From Anaerolineales bacterium (GTDB lineage Bacteria > Chloroflexota > Anaerolineae > Anaerolineales > Villigracilaceae), in contig JAFGSI010000075.1 of NCBI GenBank assembly GCA_016934715.1, forward strand, positions 1-46,536: a stretch of DNA of 46,536 nt, read 5' to 3'. The first letter of the stretch is position 1. Each line of letters starts with the position of its first letter. Made by a program: the position numbers and the translations under genes. Shown piece by piece: positions 18,564 to 27,128 of this stretch. The notes under the pieces are model-generated. The model saw only the letters and a list, made by a program, of their open reading frames with translations, was not told the DNA's origin and made no database searches.

Positions 18564-19139
18564 CTACGGCCTGTTGACCGGCCGAAGGGTCGAAACGATC
18601 CCCTGCAAGAGGTCGTACCCCGCCGGACTCGAGAACTCGAGATAGCGCTCCCCGACAGGCGCGTAGGCGACGAACCAATAGGAGCCATCCTGAACCTGGA
18701 GGATGAAGCTGGCTCCCGGCCAGCCACCGGCCAGGGTCAGGCTCTCCTCCACCAGCACCGTCGATCCAGAAGCCTCCCAGGCAAGCCTGCGCTGGGTCAA
18801 ATAGGCCGGCAGATCGCCGACCGGCTCCCAGCGGTACAGCACCAGGGACAGGACCTGCCCTTCGGGAGCGGTGAATTCGAGCAAATCGGCCCGATCGCCG
18901 AGGGTCTGCAGGCCTGAGGACGTCCAGCGAACCGGATAATCGAACTCGAAACCGATGGCCTCATCCCGGTAAGGGACCGTCTCGAAGGAATACACCAGCC
19001 GGGAAGCAGGCGTCTCGGTCGGGATGGTCGTTGGGATCTCGATCGGGAGGCCAGGTGCTTCCGTCGCGGTCGCAGCGGCCCCACAGGCCGAGAGCACCAC
19101 CAGCAGAGCCAGGGACAGTATCACGGGATTGCGAAACAT
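18564..19139 (-). CDS. Lipoprotein with PsbP-like domain
   Basis: 191 aa. The type II signal peptide ends at lipobox LSAC (Cys 19), then a short Thr/Pro linker (about 30-45). The rest (GFEFDYPVRWTSSG ... VLSLVLYRW ... GASFILQVQDGSYWFVAYAPVGERYLEFSSPAGYDLLQGIVSTLRP) has the pattern of PsbP/Mog1-like lipoprotein domains: Y-P-x-x-W near the start, a central beta sheet and a C-terminal helix. A surface binding role is possible but not shown. AAGGAG precedes the ATG. It is divergent from priA. Confidence 0.82.
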   Translation of the reverse strand: MFRNPVILSLALLVVLSACGAAATATEAPGLPIEIPTTIPTETPASRLVYSFETVPYRDEAIGFEFDYPVRWTSSGLQTLGDRADLLEFTAPEGQVLSLVLYRWEPVGDLPAYLTQRRLAWEASGSTVLVEESLTLAGGWPGASFILQVQDGSYWFVAYAPVGERYLEFSSPAGYDLLQGIVSTLRPVNRP

Positions 19140-19261
19140 GGGAATCTCCTTGTGGCGTGAATGCTTGCGGGATCCAGACGCCGGAGTCTACCACATTGTT
19201 CCCGAATCGGACACATATACTCCCATTAGCGCCTCCCCCCGGCAAATCCCGGCCGAGCAGT

Positions 19262-19267
19262 TATAAT
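19262..19267 (+). promoter_or_regulatory. -10 box of a leaderless promoter (priA)
   Basis: TATAAT is followed by 6 nt and then the ATG at 19274. No Shine-Dalgarno is present. Confidence 0.65.
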
Positions 19268-19273
19268 CCATCC

Positions 19274-21712
19274 ATGGTCTATGCGCGCGTGGCGGTCAAC
19301 GTACCTGCCGTAACGGGGGAATTCGACTATTACCTGCCCGACGATCTGGCAGGGCGGGTCGGTGCCGGTTGCCTGGTGAGCGTGCCCTTCGGGGCCCAGA
19401 CCGTCCAGGGCGTCGTCCTGGACCTGGTCCCGTCGGCGGCGGTAGCCGAGACCAAGCCGGTCAGCGACCTGCTGGACCCCCAGCCGGCCCTCAACGCGAC
19501 CCAGATCGCCCTGGCACGCTGGATGGCAGACTACTACCTGGCCCCCCTGGCAGCCATGGTCGGCCTGATGCTGCCCCCCGGGCTGGCCCAGCAGGCTGAC
19601 AGCCAGTATGCAGTCAGCAGCCACCCGCTGTCAGCGGCCGCTGGTACAGGTCCAACGGCGAAAAGATTGTTGGCATTGCTCACCGAACGCGGCCCGCTAC
19701 GCGGCCGGCAGATCGACCGGCACTTCAAAAACGTCGACTGGCGCAAGTCGGCCGAAGCGCTGGTGCGCCGCGGGGCGCTGACCCGCACCTCGCTCCTACC
19801 ACCGCCGTCTGTTCGGCCCAAGACCGTGCGCACCGCCCAGCTCTCCGTCCCACCGGCCGAGGCCGAGGCCGCCCTGCCTGACCTGGGCCGGACAGGGGCC
19901 ACCCTGATCCGCCGCCAGGCTGCGCTGCGCTTTCTGGTCCGCGAGCCGCAGGCCGTCAACGTGGCCTGGGTCTACGCCGAGAGCGGTTGTAACCTGGCGG
20001 ACCTGCACGAACTGGCCGAGCGTGGGCTGGTCGTGCTGGGCGAGACCGAGATCTGGCGCAATCCGCTGGAGAAGTTGGAGAGCGACCTGGAGAAGAGCAC
20101 CCCGCCGGACCTGACCCCCGACCAGCAACGAAACTGGCAGGTGATCCAATCGGCCATCGCCGACTCGCCAAATCGCCCAACCCGCCCCTTGCTCCTGCAC
20201 GGTGTGACCGGCTCGGGCAAGACCGAGCTCTACCTGCGGGCAGTTGCCGAGGTTATCCGGCGCGGGAAGCAGGCCCTCGTCCTGGTCCCCGAGATCGCCA
20301 TCACCCCCCAGATCGTACGCCGCTTTCTGAGGCGCTTCCCCGGGCAGGTCGGGCTGGTACACTCCAGGCTCTCACCTGGCGAGCGCTACGACACCTGGCG
20401 GCGGGCACGGGCCGGGCTGCTCAAGGTCGTCATCGGACCGCGCAGCGCCCTGTTCACGCCCCTGCCAGACGTGGATCTGATCGTCCTGGACGAGTGTCAT
20501 GACGGGGCATATTCCCAGTCCGAGCCGCCATTCTATCACGCCGTAACGGCCGCCCGCCAGTACGCCCGCCTGTGCGGGGCAGTCTGCATTCTCGGCTCGG
20601 CAACGCCGTCGCTCGTGCAACGCTATCAGGCCGAGAGCGGCGAGAGCCTGCGCCTGGTCCTGCCCAGGCGGATCGCCAACCCCGCCCTGCCGCCCGTCCA
20701 GGTGGTTGACATGCGCCTCGAGCTGAAGTCCGGCAACCGGGGCATCTTCAGCCAGGCCCTGGTCGATGCCCTGGGCGAGGTGCTCAAGAAGGATCAGCAG
20801 GCAATCCTGTACCTCAACCGGCGCGGCACGGCCACCTACGTCTTCTGCCGCGACTGTGGCTATACGGCCAGGTGCCCACAGTGCGACACGCCGTTGACGT
20901 TGCACGTCGAAGCGACCCACCGCCTGACCTGCCACCGCTGCGGCTACAGCCGCCAGATGCTTGTGACCTGCCCGGCCTGCGGCAAGACCCAGATCCGCGC
21001 CTACGGATTGGGCAGCGAAAAGGTCGAGACCGAGGTCGCGGCGCTCTTCCCCAATGCCCGAACCCTGCGCTGGGACTGGGAGACCACCCGTCAGAAGGAG
21101 GCCCACGAGATCATCCTGGGCCACTTTGCCGCCCAGCGTGCCGATGTGCTGATCGGGACTCAGATGCTGGCCAAGGGTCTCGACCTGCCACTGGTGACCC
21201 TGGTGGGTGTGGTGCTGGCCGATGTGGGCCTCAACCTGCCCGACCCCTTCGCCGCCGAACGGACCTTCAACCTGCTGACCCAGGTCGCCGGGCGGGCCGG
21301 GCGCTCGGCACTCGGCGGGCGGGTCATCCTGCAAACCTTTCAGCCCGAGAACGAGGTCATCCGGGCCGCGGCGCACCACGACGTGGACGGCTTCTACGCC
21401 ACCGAACTGGAGGCCCGCCGCCAGCTCGGCTACCCGCCCTTCTGCCGCCTGGTACGCCTGGAATACCGCACCCTGGATCCGGCAAAGGCCGAGGCAGAGG
21501 CGCGCCAGATGGCCGGCAGGCTGGGATCCTGGCTGGCAGCCGACGATCGGAGACAGACGACTCTCATCGGCCCAGTACCCTGTTTCTTCAGCCGGATCGA
21601 CCGCTGGTACCGCTGGCAGGTCGTCCTGCGTGGCCCCGACCCGGCCTCGCTCCTGCGCGGCAGGAGGCTGGACGGTTGGCGGGTGGAAGTCGATCCGCTG
21701 AGTCTGCTTTAG
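19274..21712 (+). CDS. priA: Primosomal protein N', replication restart helicase PriA
   Basis: 812 aa. The N-terminal 3'-DNA-binding domain (VAVNVPAVTGEFDYYLPD) is followed by a winged helix, the helicase core with Walker A GVTGSGKTELYLRA and box II LDECHDG, and the zinc-binding insertion with eight cysteines (CRDCG, CPQC, CHRCG, CPACG). Conserved TQMLAKGLDLPLVTLVGVV and QVAGRAGR motifs come next. It reloads the replicative helicase at stalled forks. The start at 19274 is the natural N-terminus. The longer open frame upstream is not coding. Two short repeat-like insertions (SQYAVSSHPLSAA about residue 113, and AADDRRQTT near the C-terminus) lie in variable loops. Confidence 0.95.
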   Translation: MVYARVAVNVPAVTGEFDYYLPDDLAGRVGAGCLVSVPFGAQTVQGVVLDLVPSAAVAETKPVSDLLDPQPALNATQIALARWMADYYLAPLAAMVGLMLPPGLAQQADSQYAVSSHPLSAAAGTGPTAKRLLALLTERGPLRGRQIDRHFKNVDWRKSAEALVRRGALTRTSLLPPPSVRPKTVRTAQLSVPPAEAEAALPDLGRTGATLIRRQAALRFLVREPQAVNVAWVYAESGCNLADLHELAERGLVVLGETEIWRNPLEKLESDLEKSTPPDLTPDQQRNWQVIQSAIADSPNRPTRPLLLHGVTGSGKTELYLRAVAEVIRRGKQALVLVPEIAITPQIVRRFLRRFPGQVGLVHSRLSPGERYDTWRRARAGLLKVVIGPRSALFTPLPDVDLIVLDECHDGAYSQSEPPFYHAVTAARQYARLCGAVCILGSATPSLVQRYQAESGESLRLVLPRRIANPALPPVQVVDMRLELKSGNRGIFSQALVDALGEVLKKDQQAILYLNRRGTATYVFCRDCGYTARCPQCDTPLTLHVEATHRLTCHRCGYSRQMLVTCPACGKTQIRAYGLGSEKVETEVAALFPNARTLRWDWETTRQKEAHEIILGHFAAQRADVLIGTQMLAKGLDLPLVTLVGVVLADVGLNLPDPFAAERTFNLLTQVAGRAGRSALGGRVILQTFQPENEVIRAAAHHDVDGFYATELEARRQLGYPPFCRLVRLEYRTLDPAKAEAEARQMAGRLGSWLAADDRRQTTLIGPVPCFFSRIDRWYRWQVVLRGPDPASLLRGRRLDGWRVEVDPLSLL
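19594..19644 (+). repeat. GTCAGC-type repeat embedded in priA
   Basis: Includes GCTGTCAGCGGCCG (19628-19641), identical to 39194-39207 before serS, preceded by other GTCAGC/CTGACAGC units. It encodes a linker between conserved PriA domains. Confidence 0.4.
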
Positions 21713-21931
21713 CCAAATACGCACCCGGCGTATTCCGCCAACCCGGTCGCAGCGGCTCGCCTCCTGCTGGCCGGCGCAGGCTCCTGCCTGAGGCGCACCT
21801 GCCGCTGGGCTTTCTCAGCCTGACCGGCGATATCCGCGTGATCCTCTTGTCTACTCGCCCGAACAATTCCTCAACCGGACCTGGTAGACCTGGATGAAAG
21901 TCAGAAGAAAAACAACTGGTGAAGATAACCA

Positions 21932-21961
21932 TTGAAGTGGAACCGGCAAGTTTGCTATAAT
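21932..21961 (+). promoter_or_regulatory. Promoter of the 21994 operon
   Basis: TTGAAG (21932-21937), 18-bp spacer, TATAAT (21956-21961) with an extended TGC just upstream. The ATG has a CCGGAGG ribosome site. Confidence 0.7.
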
Positions 21962-21993
21962 CACTTCATCACTGATGATCCGGAGGTCTCCCC

Positions 21994-22890
21994 ATGCAAT
22001 CCTTCTCGCGCGGTTGGTCGTTCCTCAAGCAGGCCTGGCAGATGGCGGTCAAGGACCGCGATCTGATCAAGCCTTCCATCTACTCGCTGATCGTCGGTTT
22101 CATCGTCTCGATCGTCTTCATCGTCCCGCTGGTGGGTGCCGGGTTCCTGTTCGGCGCCGAGAGCACTGTGGGCAACGTGGTGATGTTCATCATCGGGGCA
22201 GCGATGATCTTCGCCCAATACTCGGTCGGCTACATCTTCTCGGCCATGACCGTCTACCTGATCTTCGGCTTCCTGGCTGAAGGCGACGGCCGGATGGACA
22301 AGGCCTGGGCGGTGGTCAAGCGCGATTGGTTGGACATCCTCAGCCTGGCCGGGGCCTCGACCGTCGTCAACCTGATCAGCAGCGCCGTGCGGGGCAAGAA
22401 TCGGAACAGCGGCGTGCGCAACTTCCTGGCCGGGACAATCAACGTCGTCTGGACCGAAGCCGCCTTCCTGCTCCTGCCGGCCATGGTCATCGAGGACATC
22501 AATCTGAAGGATGCTCTCAAGCGGATCTACCACATCATCAAGAACAACCTGCTGCTGGTCGGCATCAGCACGATCGGGGTCAAGGCCGTCAACGGGCTGA
22601 TCGGCTTCCTGCTCGGGGCAGTTGGCATTGGCCTGGGCTTCGGCGTTGGGCTGGGAATCGTCTCCTTGGCCGGGACCGAGCAGGTCTTCGGCTGGGTGGC
22701 TGGCATCAGCCTGGGCGTGATCATCGCCGGGACCTTCATCATGGTCGCCACCGTGGTCACCTCCTATACTGCCACTGCCTATCACACCTGCCTGTACCTG
22801 TGGGCCCGGGAGGCCGAAAAGGCCCAGGAAAGCGGGCAGCCGATCCAGGTCGAGGCGCCCGCTCCGCTGCGGGCCGTCCTGGGAGATTGA
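21994..22890 (+). CDS. DUF6159-like multi-pass membrane protein
   Basis: 298 aa. It starts MQSFSRGWSFLKQAWQMAVKDRDLIKPSIYSL, the hallmark of the DUF6159 family (N-terminal F-S-R-G-W followed by K-D). Five to six membrane helices follow: about 31-55, 62-92, a re-entrant or short helix near 115, about 186-200 and 205-225, and 238-262. Cytosolic tails are charged. The function of the family is unknown. It is the first gene of an operon with a phosphoribosyltransferase (ATGA overlap) and a Crp-type regulator (10-nt gap). Confidence 0.85.
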   Translation: MQSFSRGWSFLKQAWQMAVKDRDLIKPSIYSLIVGFIVSIVFIVPLVGAGFLFGAESTVGNVVMFIIGAAMIFAQYSVGYIFSAMTVYLIFGFLAEGDGRMDKAWAVVKRDWLDILSLAGASTVVNLISSAVRGKNRNSGVRNFLAGTINVVWTEAAFLLLPAMVIEDINLKDALKRIYHIIKNNLLLVGISTIGVKAVNGLIGFLLGAVGIGLGFGVGLGIVSLAGTEQVFGWVAGISLGVIIAGTFIMVATVVTSYTATAYHTCLYLWAREAEKAQESGQPIQVEAPAPLRAVLGD

Positions 22891-23402
22891 TGCAGCCGGG
22901 TCCGCACAACATCGTCCTCTCCTGGGACGACGTCGACCGCCTGATCGACGCGCTTCTACCCAAGTTCCGCGGCGAGTTCGACAGCCTGCTGATGGTGACC
23001 CGCGGTGGGATCATCCCCGGCGGGATGCTGGCCGAACGGACCGGCATGACCATCCTGCTGACCGCGGCGGTCGATTTCCCGGCCCTGATGCAGGCCGAAC
23101 GGACCTCGATGCTGGCCTGGCCGACCTTCCTGCAGTTCCCGGCCGACGACCTGCTGACCGGCCGCCGGGTCCTGTGCGTGGACGACGTTTGGGGCTCCGG
23201 GCGGACAATGACGGCGGTCAAGAACCGGGTCTCGGCTGCCGGCGGCTTCCCCGAGACCTGCGTGCTGCACTTCAACCCCTACCGGTCCCTGTTCGGCAGC
23301 ACGCGCCCAGATCATTACGCCGATGTGACCGAGGCCTACGTCATCTACCCCTGGGAGATCGACCGCGGCGCCGACAAGATCCTGACCGGGACGATCGAGT
23401 AG
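22890..23402 (+). CDS. Phosphoribosyltransferase, type I fold
   Basis: 170 aa. The PRPP-binding motif is VLCVDDVWGSGRTM (about residues 91-104), preceded by LMVTRGGIIPGGMLAE, the pyrophosphate loop region. The rest matches the compact xanthine/hypoxanthine-type phosphoribosyltransferases of purine salvage. The exact base is not determinable, and some relatives are regulatory. The start overlaps the upstream stop (ATGA), which indicates coupling. It could salvage purines or act on an unknown nucleobase. Confidence 0.85.
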   Translation: MQPGPHNIVLSWDDVDRLIDALLPKFRGEFDSLLMVTRGGIIPGGMLAERTGMTILLTAAVDFPALMQAERTSMLAWPTFLQFPADDLLTGRRVLCVDDVWGSGRTMTAVKNRVSAAGGFPETCVLHFNPYRSLFGSTRPDHYADVTEAYVIYPWEIDRGADKILTGTIE

Positions 23403-23412
23403 GGTTGAAATT

Positions 23413-24105
23413 ATGCGCCTGTTGAGAGTCGAAACCACGGAAAAGCTGGCCGCCCTGCGCCAGAACATCTACTTCGATCACCTGGACGAGGAGAGCCTGG
23501 CGCGGGTGGCTGATTGCGTCAGCCTGCGCCTTTACGAGCGCGGCGAGATGCTCTTCATGGAATCCGGCCCCAGTGCCGGGTTGTACATCGTACAGGAGGG
23601 CTGCATCAAGCTCTACCGTCTCTCCCTGCAGGGCCGCCAGTACATCGTCCGGCTGTGCCAGGAGACCGACACCTTCAACGAGGTCTCGGTCTTCGACCAG
23701 GGGGGCAATCCGGTCAACGCCGAGGCGCTCGAGGCCAGCCGGGTGTGGACAATGGAACCGGGGTGCATTCGCGGCATGGTGGGGATCAATCCCGATTTCG
23801 CCCAGAAGGTGATCGACAACCTGTGCCAGAACCTGCGCCACCTGGTGCAGACGGTCAGCGAGATGGCCTTCTACCAGGTGACTCACCGCCTGGCACGCTT
23901 GATCGTCCAGCTGCCGCCTGAAGAACCGGGCGGGACCCACCTGACCCAGGACCAGATCGCCGCCCGCCTGGGAACGGTGCGCGAGGTCGTCGCCCGCTCG
24001 CTGCGTGAACTGGAACGCTCCGGTGCCATCCGGACCGAGAACCGGCGCATCACCATCTCCGACCCGGTCGTGCTGGAACAGTGGATCCAGGGACCCTGGA
24101 ATTGA
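23413..24105 (+). CDS. Crp/Fnr family transcriptional regulator with CRP-like recognition helix
   Basis: 230 aa. The N-terminal cyclic-nucleotide-binding fold spans about residues 20-115 (YERGEMLFMESGPSAGLYIVQEGCIKLY), then a dimer helix (about 125-155) and a C-terminal winged helix (LTQDQIAARLGTVREVVARSLRELE). R190, E191 and R195 match E. coli CRP R180, E181 and R185, which read GTGA. It lacks the N-terminal cysteine cluster of FNR, so it is not an obvious iron-sulfur oxygen sensor. The effector is unknown. It is the last gene of the 21994 operon. A perfect TGTGA-N6-TCACA site lies 3 kb away ahead of nrfH and is its most likely local target. Confidence 0.92.
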   Translation: MRLLRVETTEKLAALRQNIYFDHLDEESLARVADCVSLRLYERGEMLFMESGPSAGLYIVQEGCIKLYRLSLQGRQYIVRLCQETDTFNEVSVFDQGGNPVNAEALEASRVWTMEPGCIRGMVGINPDFAQKVIDNLCQNLRHLVQTVSEMAFYQVTHRLARLIVQLPPEEPGGTHLTQDQIAARLGTVREVVARSLRELERSGAIRTENRRITISDPVVLEQWIQGPWN

Positions 24106-24113
24106 ATCGGGCA

Positions 24114-24135
24114 GCAGGACCTGGCCCCGTCCTGC
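24114..24135 (+). terminator. Hairpin after the Crp gene
   Basis: GCAGGAC (24114-24120) pairs with GTCCTGC (24129-24135). No T tract follows, so termination is uncertain. Confidence 0.35.
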
Positions 24136-24299
24136 ACTCACGCCGCTGGACATGTGCAGCTGCATCCGGCGGTTCGGCCAGTGCCAGGGGAATGAAGCGG
24201 GCCATGGTTGGCGGTCTGTGCCAGGATCCGTCCAGAATCCCGCCAGGCGTGGAACTGGATTCCCTGATCAAATCCGTCTTTTCTCGAAACGGTCACCCT

Positions 24300-24989
24300 T
24301 CATGGTGCGGCCGGCCGGCGGCCCCGCTGCAGCTGCCAGCCCATATCCACGAGGGGAACGGTGAGCAGGGCCAGGGCCAGGCCGAAGAGCGGCCAGTTGA
24401 ACCAGGCGGGCAGCGCCTGACGGACGGCCTGTTCCCCCCTTAGCAACACCTGCAGGGCGGTCGCCATGAAAGTGAACAGCGCCAGCCCGACCCCGACAAG
24501 ATTCAAGATCCACGCCCACCAGTGCGGCCAGGCAGGATCCCGGGAGTGCTCGCCCAGGGCGGCCAGCACCCCCCCGATGATCAGCAGGAGGGCAATGAGC
24601 ACCGGGGCCAGCACCGGGCCCCACCAGGGCAGCGGCACCAGGAAGAGCACATCCCAGTCCAGCACGGAGGTCGGCCAGCCGCTCAACGGGACCAGGAAGA
24701 TGTAGTAGAAGATATCCCACGTGCCGAAGGCGATCAGTGAATAACCCGCCCGGCCGCGCCAGGTGCGGCCCGCCAACCAGCCGACCGCCCACAGCATCAC
24801 CAGGGTCGCCACTTCCCGGCCCACCTCGATCCCGCCCAGACCTGCTGAGACAGGCAAGGGATCGGCCTGGTAGGGGTCCAGGCGCCCGATCAGCACCCGG
24901 AGATACACGACGACCGCCGATTCGACCCAGGCCATGGCAATGGCATAGGCAGCGACAGTGCCAAGACGTTTGAGCAAGTCACGCATCAT
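24300..24989 (-). CDS. Multi-pass membrane protein, unknown function
   Basis: 229 aa from the first of two consecutive ATGs at 24989, with AAAGGAAG 5 nt upstream. A longer frame exists but its extra residues are not protein-like. Six hydrophobic segments are visible: about 10-28, 60-78, 85-105 (SLIAFGTWDIFYYIFLVPL), 120-145, 160-182 and 197-215. The family resembles small uncharacterised Chloroflexi integral membrane proteins. I do not recognise it. It lies downstream of nrfHA but behind a strong terminator, so it is probably a separate unit. Confidence 0.8.
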   Translation of the reverse strand: MMRDLLKRLGTVAAYAIAMAWVESAVVVYLRVLIGRLDPYQADPLPVSAGLGGIEVGREVATLVMLWAVGWLAGRTWRGRAGYSLIAFGTWDIFYYIFLVPLSGWPTSVLDWDVLFLVPLPWWGPVLAPVLIALLLIIGGVLAALGEHSRDPAWPHWWAWILNLVGVGLALFTFMATALQVLLRGEQAVRQALPAWFNWPLFGLALALLTVPLVDMGWQLQRGRRPAAP

Positions 24990-25201
24990 GAAACTTCCTT
25001 TCGTGATAACAGAGGATGGTGGAACTGCAGCCAGAGGAAGCTCCGGGGAAAAAATCTGCACTGGCCAGCATTATCAGGGGGGAAGGGTGTCAAATTCTCT
25101 GCTCCCGGTATCAATTCCTATCAATCTGCTCACCGGATCTCCTTCCGGCGTCGATCCGGGTCGTACCCCCTTTCGTCAACGCCCCCACCAGGCACACCCA
25201 A

Positions 25202-25231
25202 AGAAGGGGCGACCGGCTGGTCGCCCCTTCT
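25202..25231 (-). terminator. Terminator of the nrfHA operon
   Basis: AGAAGGGGCGACC (25202-25214) and GGTCGCCCCTTCT (25219-25231) form a 13-bp perfect stem with a 4-nt loop. Confidence 0.85.
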
Positions 25232-25253
25232 GTACTGGGTTGTGGAGGATTCT

Positions 25254-26588
25254 TTATGGCACCGGGGTCGGAACCGGGTCGAGGGTGTAATAGACACCGG
25301 TTTGCAACAGGTCCGGATGACCGCTGGCCTGGGCAGCCAGCATCTGGGCCTGGCGGGCCAGGTTGGTCGCTTCGGCCAGGATGGAAAGGGCATACTCAGG
25401 GTTGTGGAAACCCATGCTGTTCTCGGCCGAGACGAAATCCCACAGGAACTGGGCCTGGCGGTGTAAGGCCCGGGCCTCTTCGAGCAGGACCGGGTCGGCG
25501 TTCGGATCGGCGGCGGCAGCCAGCAGGGCGGTGATGGCGTCGATGATGGCATCCTCGGCGGCGATCTTGGCTGTGAAAACCTGGGTCTGGATTGCGGCCA
25601 CCCGCCCGGTGACGTATTCGACGTCAGTGTGGCACTGGCCGCAGGCCAGTTCAGGATTCAACAGCGGGGAATGGATATCGTGGCTGGAGTACTTCATCGC
25701 CCCATCGCTGACATAGGGCATATGGCAGTCAGCACAGGCCACGCCCGCGTTGGAATGCGTGCTGGCGGCGGTGAAGAATTCGAACTCGGGATGCTGGGCC
25801 TTGAGCAGCGGCGTGCCGGTGCCTGGGTAGGTCCAGTCGCTGAATGCAAGCTCCTGGTAGTAGGCATAGATCTGGTCGATACGCGTGCCATTGGCCCACG
25901 GGAAGGTCAGGATCCTGTCATCCCCGACCATGTAGTACTCGACGTGACAGTTGGCGCACACCACGGTGCGCATCTCCTGGCGGGAAAAGTCGCGCCAGTC
26001 AATCCCCTGGACTTCGAAGGCCGCCTCAAGGGAAGGGTTGGTGACCACCAAGCGCATACTCTCAGCATCATGGCAGTTGGCACAGCCAATGGTCTGGTCG
26101 ATCTGCTGGCCCAGTTCGGCGAAAGGCATGCTGTCAAAGGCGGCCAGGCCCAGGTCATTCCACAGGTCGGGATTGTTGGAACTCTTGCAGGAATAACAGG
26201 AGCCGGGGGTCGTCGCATCGACGCGGGCGATGGCACGCACGTCGGTCAGGGCGAACTCGTGACCGCGGTCATCATTGTATTCGCGGCTGAAGGAGTAGCC
26301 GGTGAACAGGATCACCTGGCGCGGGTCGCGCTCGAGGTGCGAGAAGCCGCTCGAACCGCCGTAGACGGTGTCGGTGTTGTTCTGGCCGGTCAGCAGGAAA
26401 CTGGCATACTGGTTGGGAAAATTTAATCCCCACTGGGACGAATCCGGCTCGAGGGGAGCAATCGTGACGATCGGCTGGAAGGCGCGCTCCTGGGGCGGCT
26501 GGTTCTTCAAGTAGACCAGGGTCCCGATCAGCACCGCCGCCAGAACGATGATGATGCCAACGAGAATGAACGTGGTGTATTTCTTCAT
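25254..26588 (-). CDS. nrfA: Ammonia-forming cytochrome c nitrite reductase, catalytic subunit
   Basis: 444 aa pentahaem NrfA. An N-terminal helix (8-26) exports or anchors it. Haem sites in order are CYSCK (131-135), the lysine-ligated active-site haem that defines NrfA, then CANCH (169-173), CANCH (211-215), CADCH (285-289) and CGQCH (316-320). Y218 and H266 sit where the catalytic tyrosine and histidine are found. It reduces nitrite to ammonium by six electrons outside the membrane, with electrons from the quinone pool through NrfH. Its start overlaps nrfH by 4 nt. This supports dissimilatory nitrite ammonification or nitrite detoxification. Confidence 0.96.
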   Translation of the reverse strand: MKKYTTFILVGIIIVLAAVLIGTLVYLKNQPPQERAFQPIVTIAPLEPDSSQWGLNFPNQYASFLLTGQNNTDTVYGGSSGFSHLERDPRQVILFTGYSFSREYNDDRGHEFALTDVRAIARVDATTPGSCYSCKSSNNPDLWNDLGLAAFDSMPFAELGQQIDQTIGCANCHDAESMRLVVTNPSLEAAFEVQGIDWRDFSRQEMRTVVCANCHVEYYMVGDDRILTFPWANGTRIDQIYAYYQELAFSDWTYPGTGTPLLKAQHPEFEFFTAASTHSNAGVACADCHMPYVSDGAMKYSSHDIHSPLLNPELACGQCHTDVEYVTGRVAAIQTQVFTAKIAAEDAIIDAITALLAAAADPNADPVLLEEARALHRQAQFLWDFVSAENSMGFHNPEYALSILAEATNLARQAQMLAAQASGHPDLLQTGVYYTLDPVPTPVP

Positions 26589-27079
26589 GGATAGATCTCC
26601 TTATCGTGATAAGGAACCAGGGACATGCCGCGCTCGCCGTGGGCGACGCTGCGATGACAGTCCCAGCAATGACGCTCGAAATCCTGTGCCCCGACCATGA
26701 TCCCCTCGACCGTGCCGCTGTGACAGCGAACACAGTTGTCCTGGATGATGGTCTGGCTGTGCCCGGTAGCCCGGATGCGAGCCGGATAGGTACCGGTCGA
26801 AAAGACGAAGACATCGTGCATGCCCGAACGACCCTTCTCGTACCAGTAGGACAGGAAGTTGTCGTGCGGCAGGTGACAGTCGGTGCAGGCCGCCCAGGAC
26901 TGATGCCCGGCATGAAACCAGCCTTCATACTGGGCGTCCATGACATGGCAGTTGTTGCAGGTGGCCGGCTCGTGGGCCATATAGGCCGGCGCGTCGGTCG
27001 CCCAGGCGAAGACGCCCAGAGCAGCAAACAGGACCGCGATCCCGGCGATCAACGGCCAGTGAGAGGACAACGTTTTCAT
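26585..27079 (-). CDS. nrfH: Cytochrome c nitrite reductase, NrfH quinol-oxidising subunit
   Basis: 164 aa NapC/NirT-family tetrahaem protein. One membrane helix at about 8-27 anchors it. Haem motifs are CNNCH (41-45), CTDCH (65-69), CVRCH (116-120) and CWDCH (138-142). It passes electrons from menaquinol to NrfA. I choose the ATG at 27079 (MKTLSSHW). An upstream in-frame ATG would place the -10 box inside the gene. The -10 lies 7 nt before 27079, so the transcript is probably leaderless. A perfect CRP-type palindrome lies at 27113-27128. It overlaps nrfA by ATGA. Confidence 0.93.
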   Translation of the reverse strand: MKTLSSHWPLIAGIAVLFAALGVFAWATDAPAYMAHEPATCNNCHVMDAQYEGWFHAGHQSWAACTDCHLPHDNFLSYWYEKGRSGMHDVFVFSTGTYPARIRATGHSQTIIQDNCVRCHSGTVEGIMVGAQDFERHCWDCHRSVAHGERGMSLVPYHDKEIYP

Positions 27080-27086
27080 CAGGTAC

Positions 27087-27095
27087 ATTGTAGCA
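27087..27095 (-). promoter_or_regulatory. Extended -10 of the nrfHA promoter
   Basis: Minus strand TGC-TACAAT, with TACAAT at 27092-27087, followed by 7 nt and the nrfH ATG. No good -35 is seen, which suits an activator-dependent promoter. Confidence 0.7.
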
Positions 27096-27112
27096 AAAAA
27101 AAGCCGCATGGT

Positions 27113-27128
27113 TGTGACTTAGGTCACA
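27113..27128. promoter_or_regulatory. CRP-type operator of nrfHA
   Basis: TGTGA-CTTAGG-TCACA on the plus strand is a perfect match to the CRP consensus TGTGA-N6-TCACA. Its centre (27120.5) is about 40.5 bp upstream of the predicted transcription start near 27080, the class II activator position. It overlaps the stop codon of the glycosyltransferase gene. Confidence 0.75.

Noticed and set aside
19031-19273. Upstream extension of priA to 19031
   Set aside because: Overlaps the divergent lipoprotein gene start. The conserved N-terminus and the -10 box support 19274.
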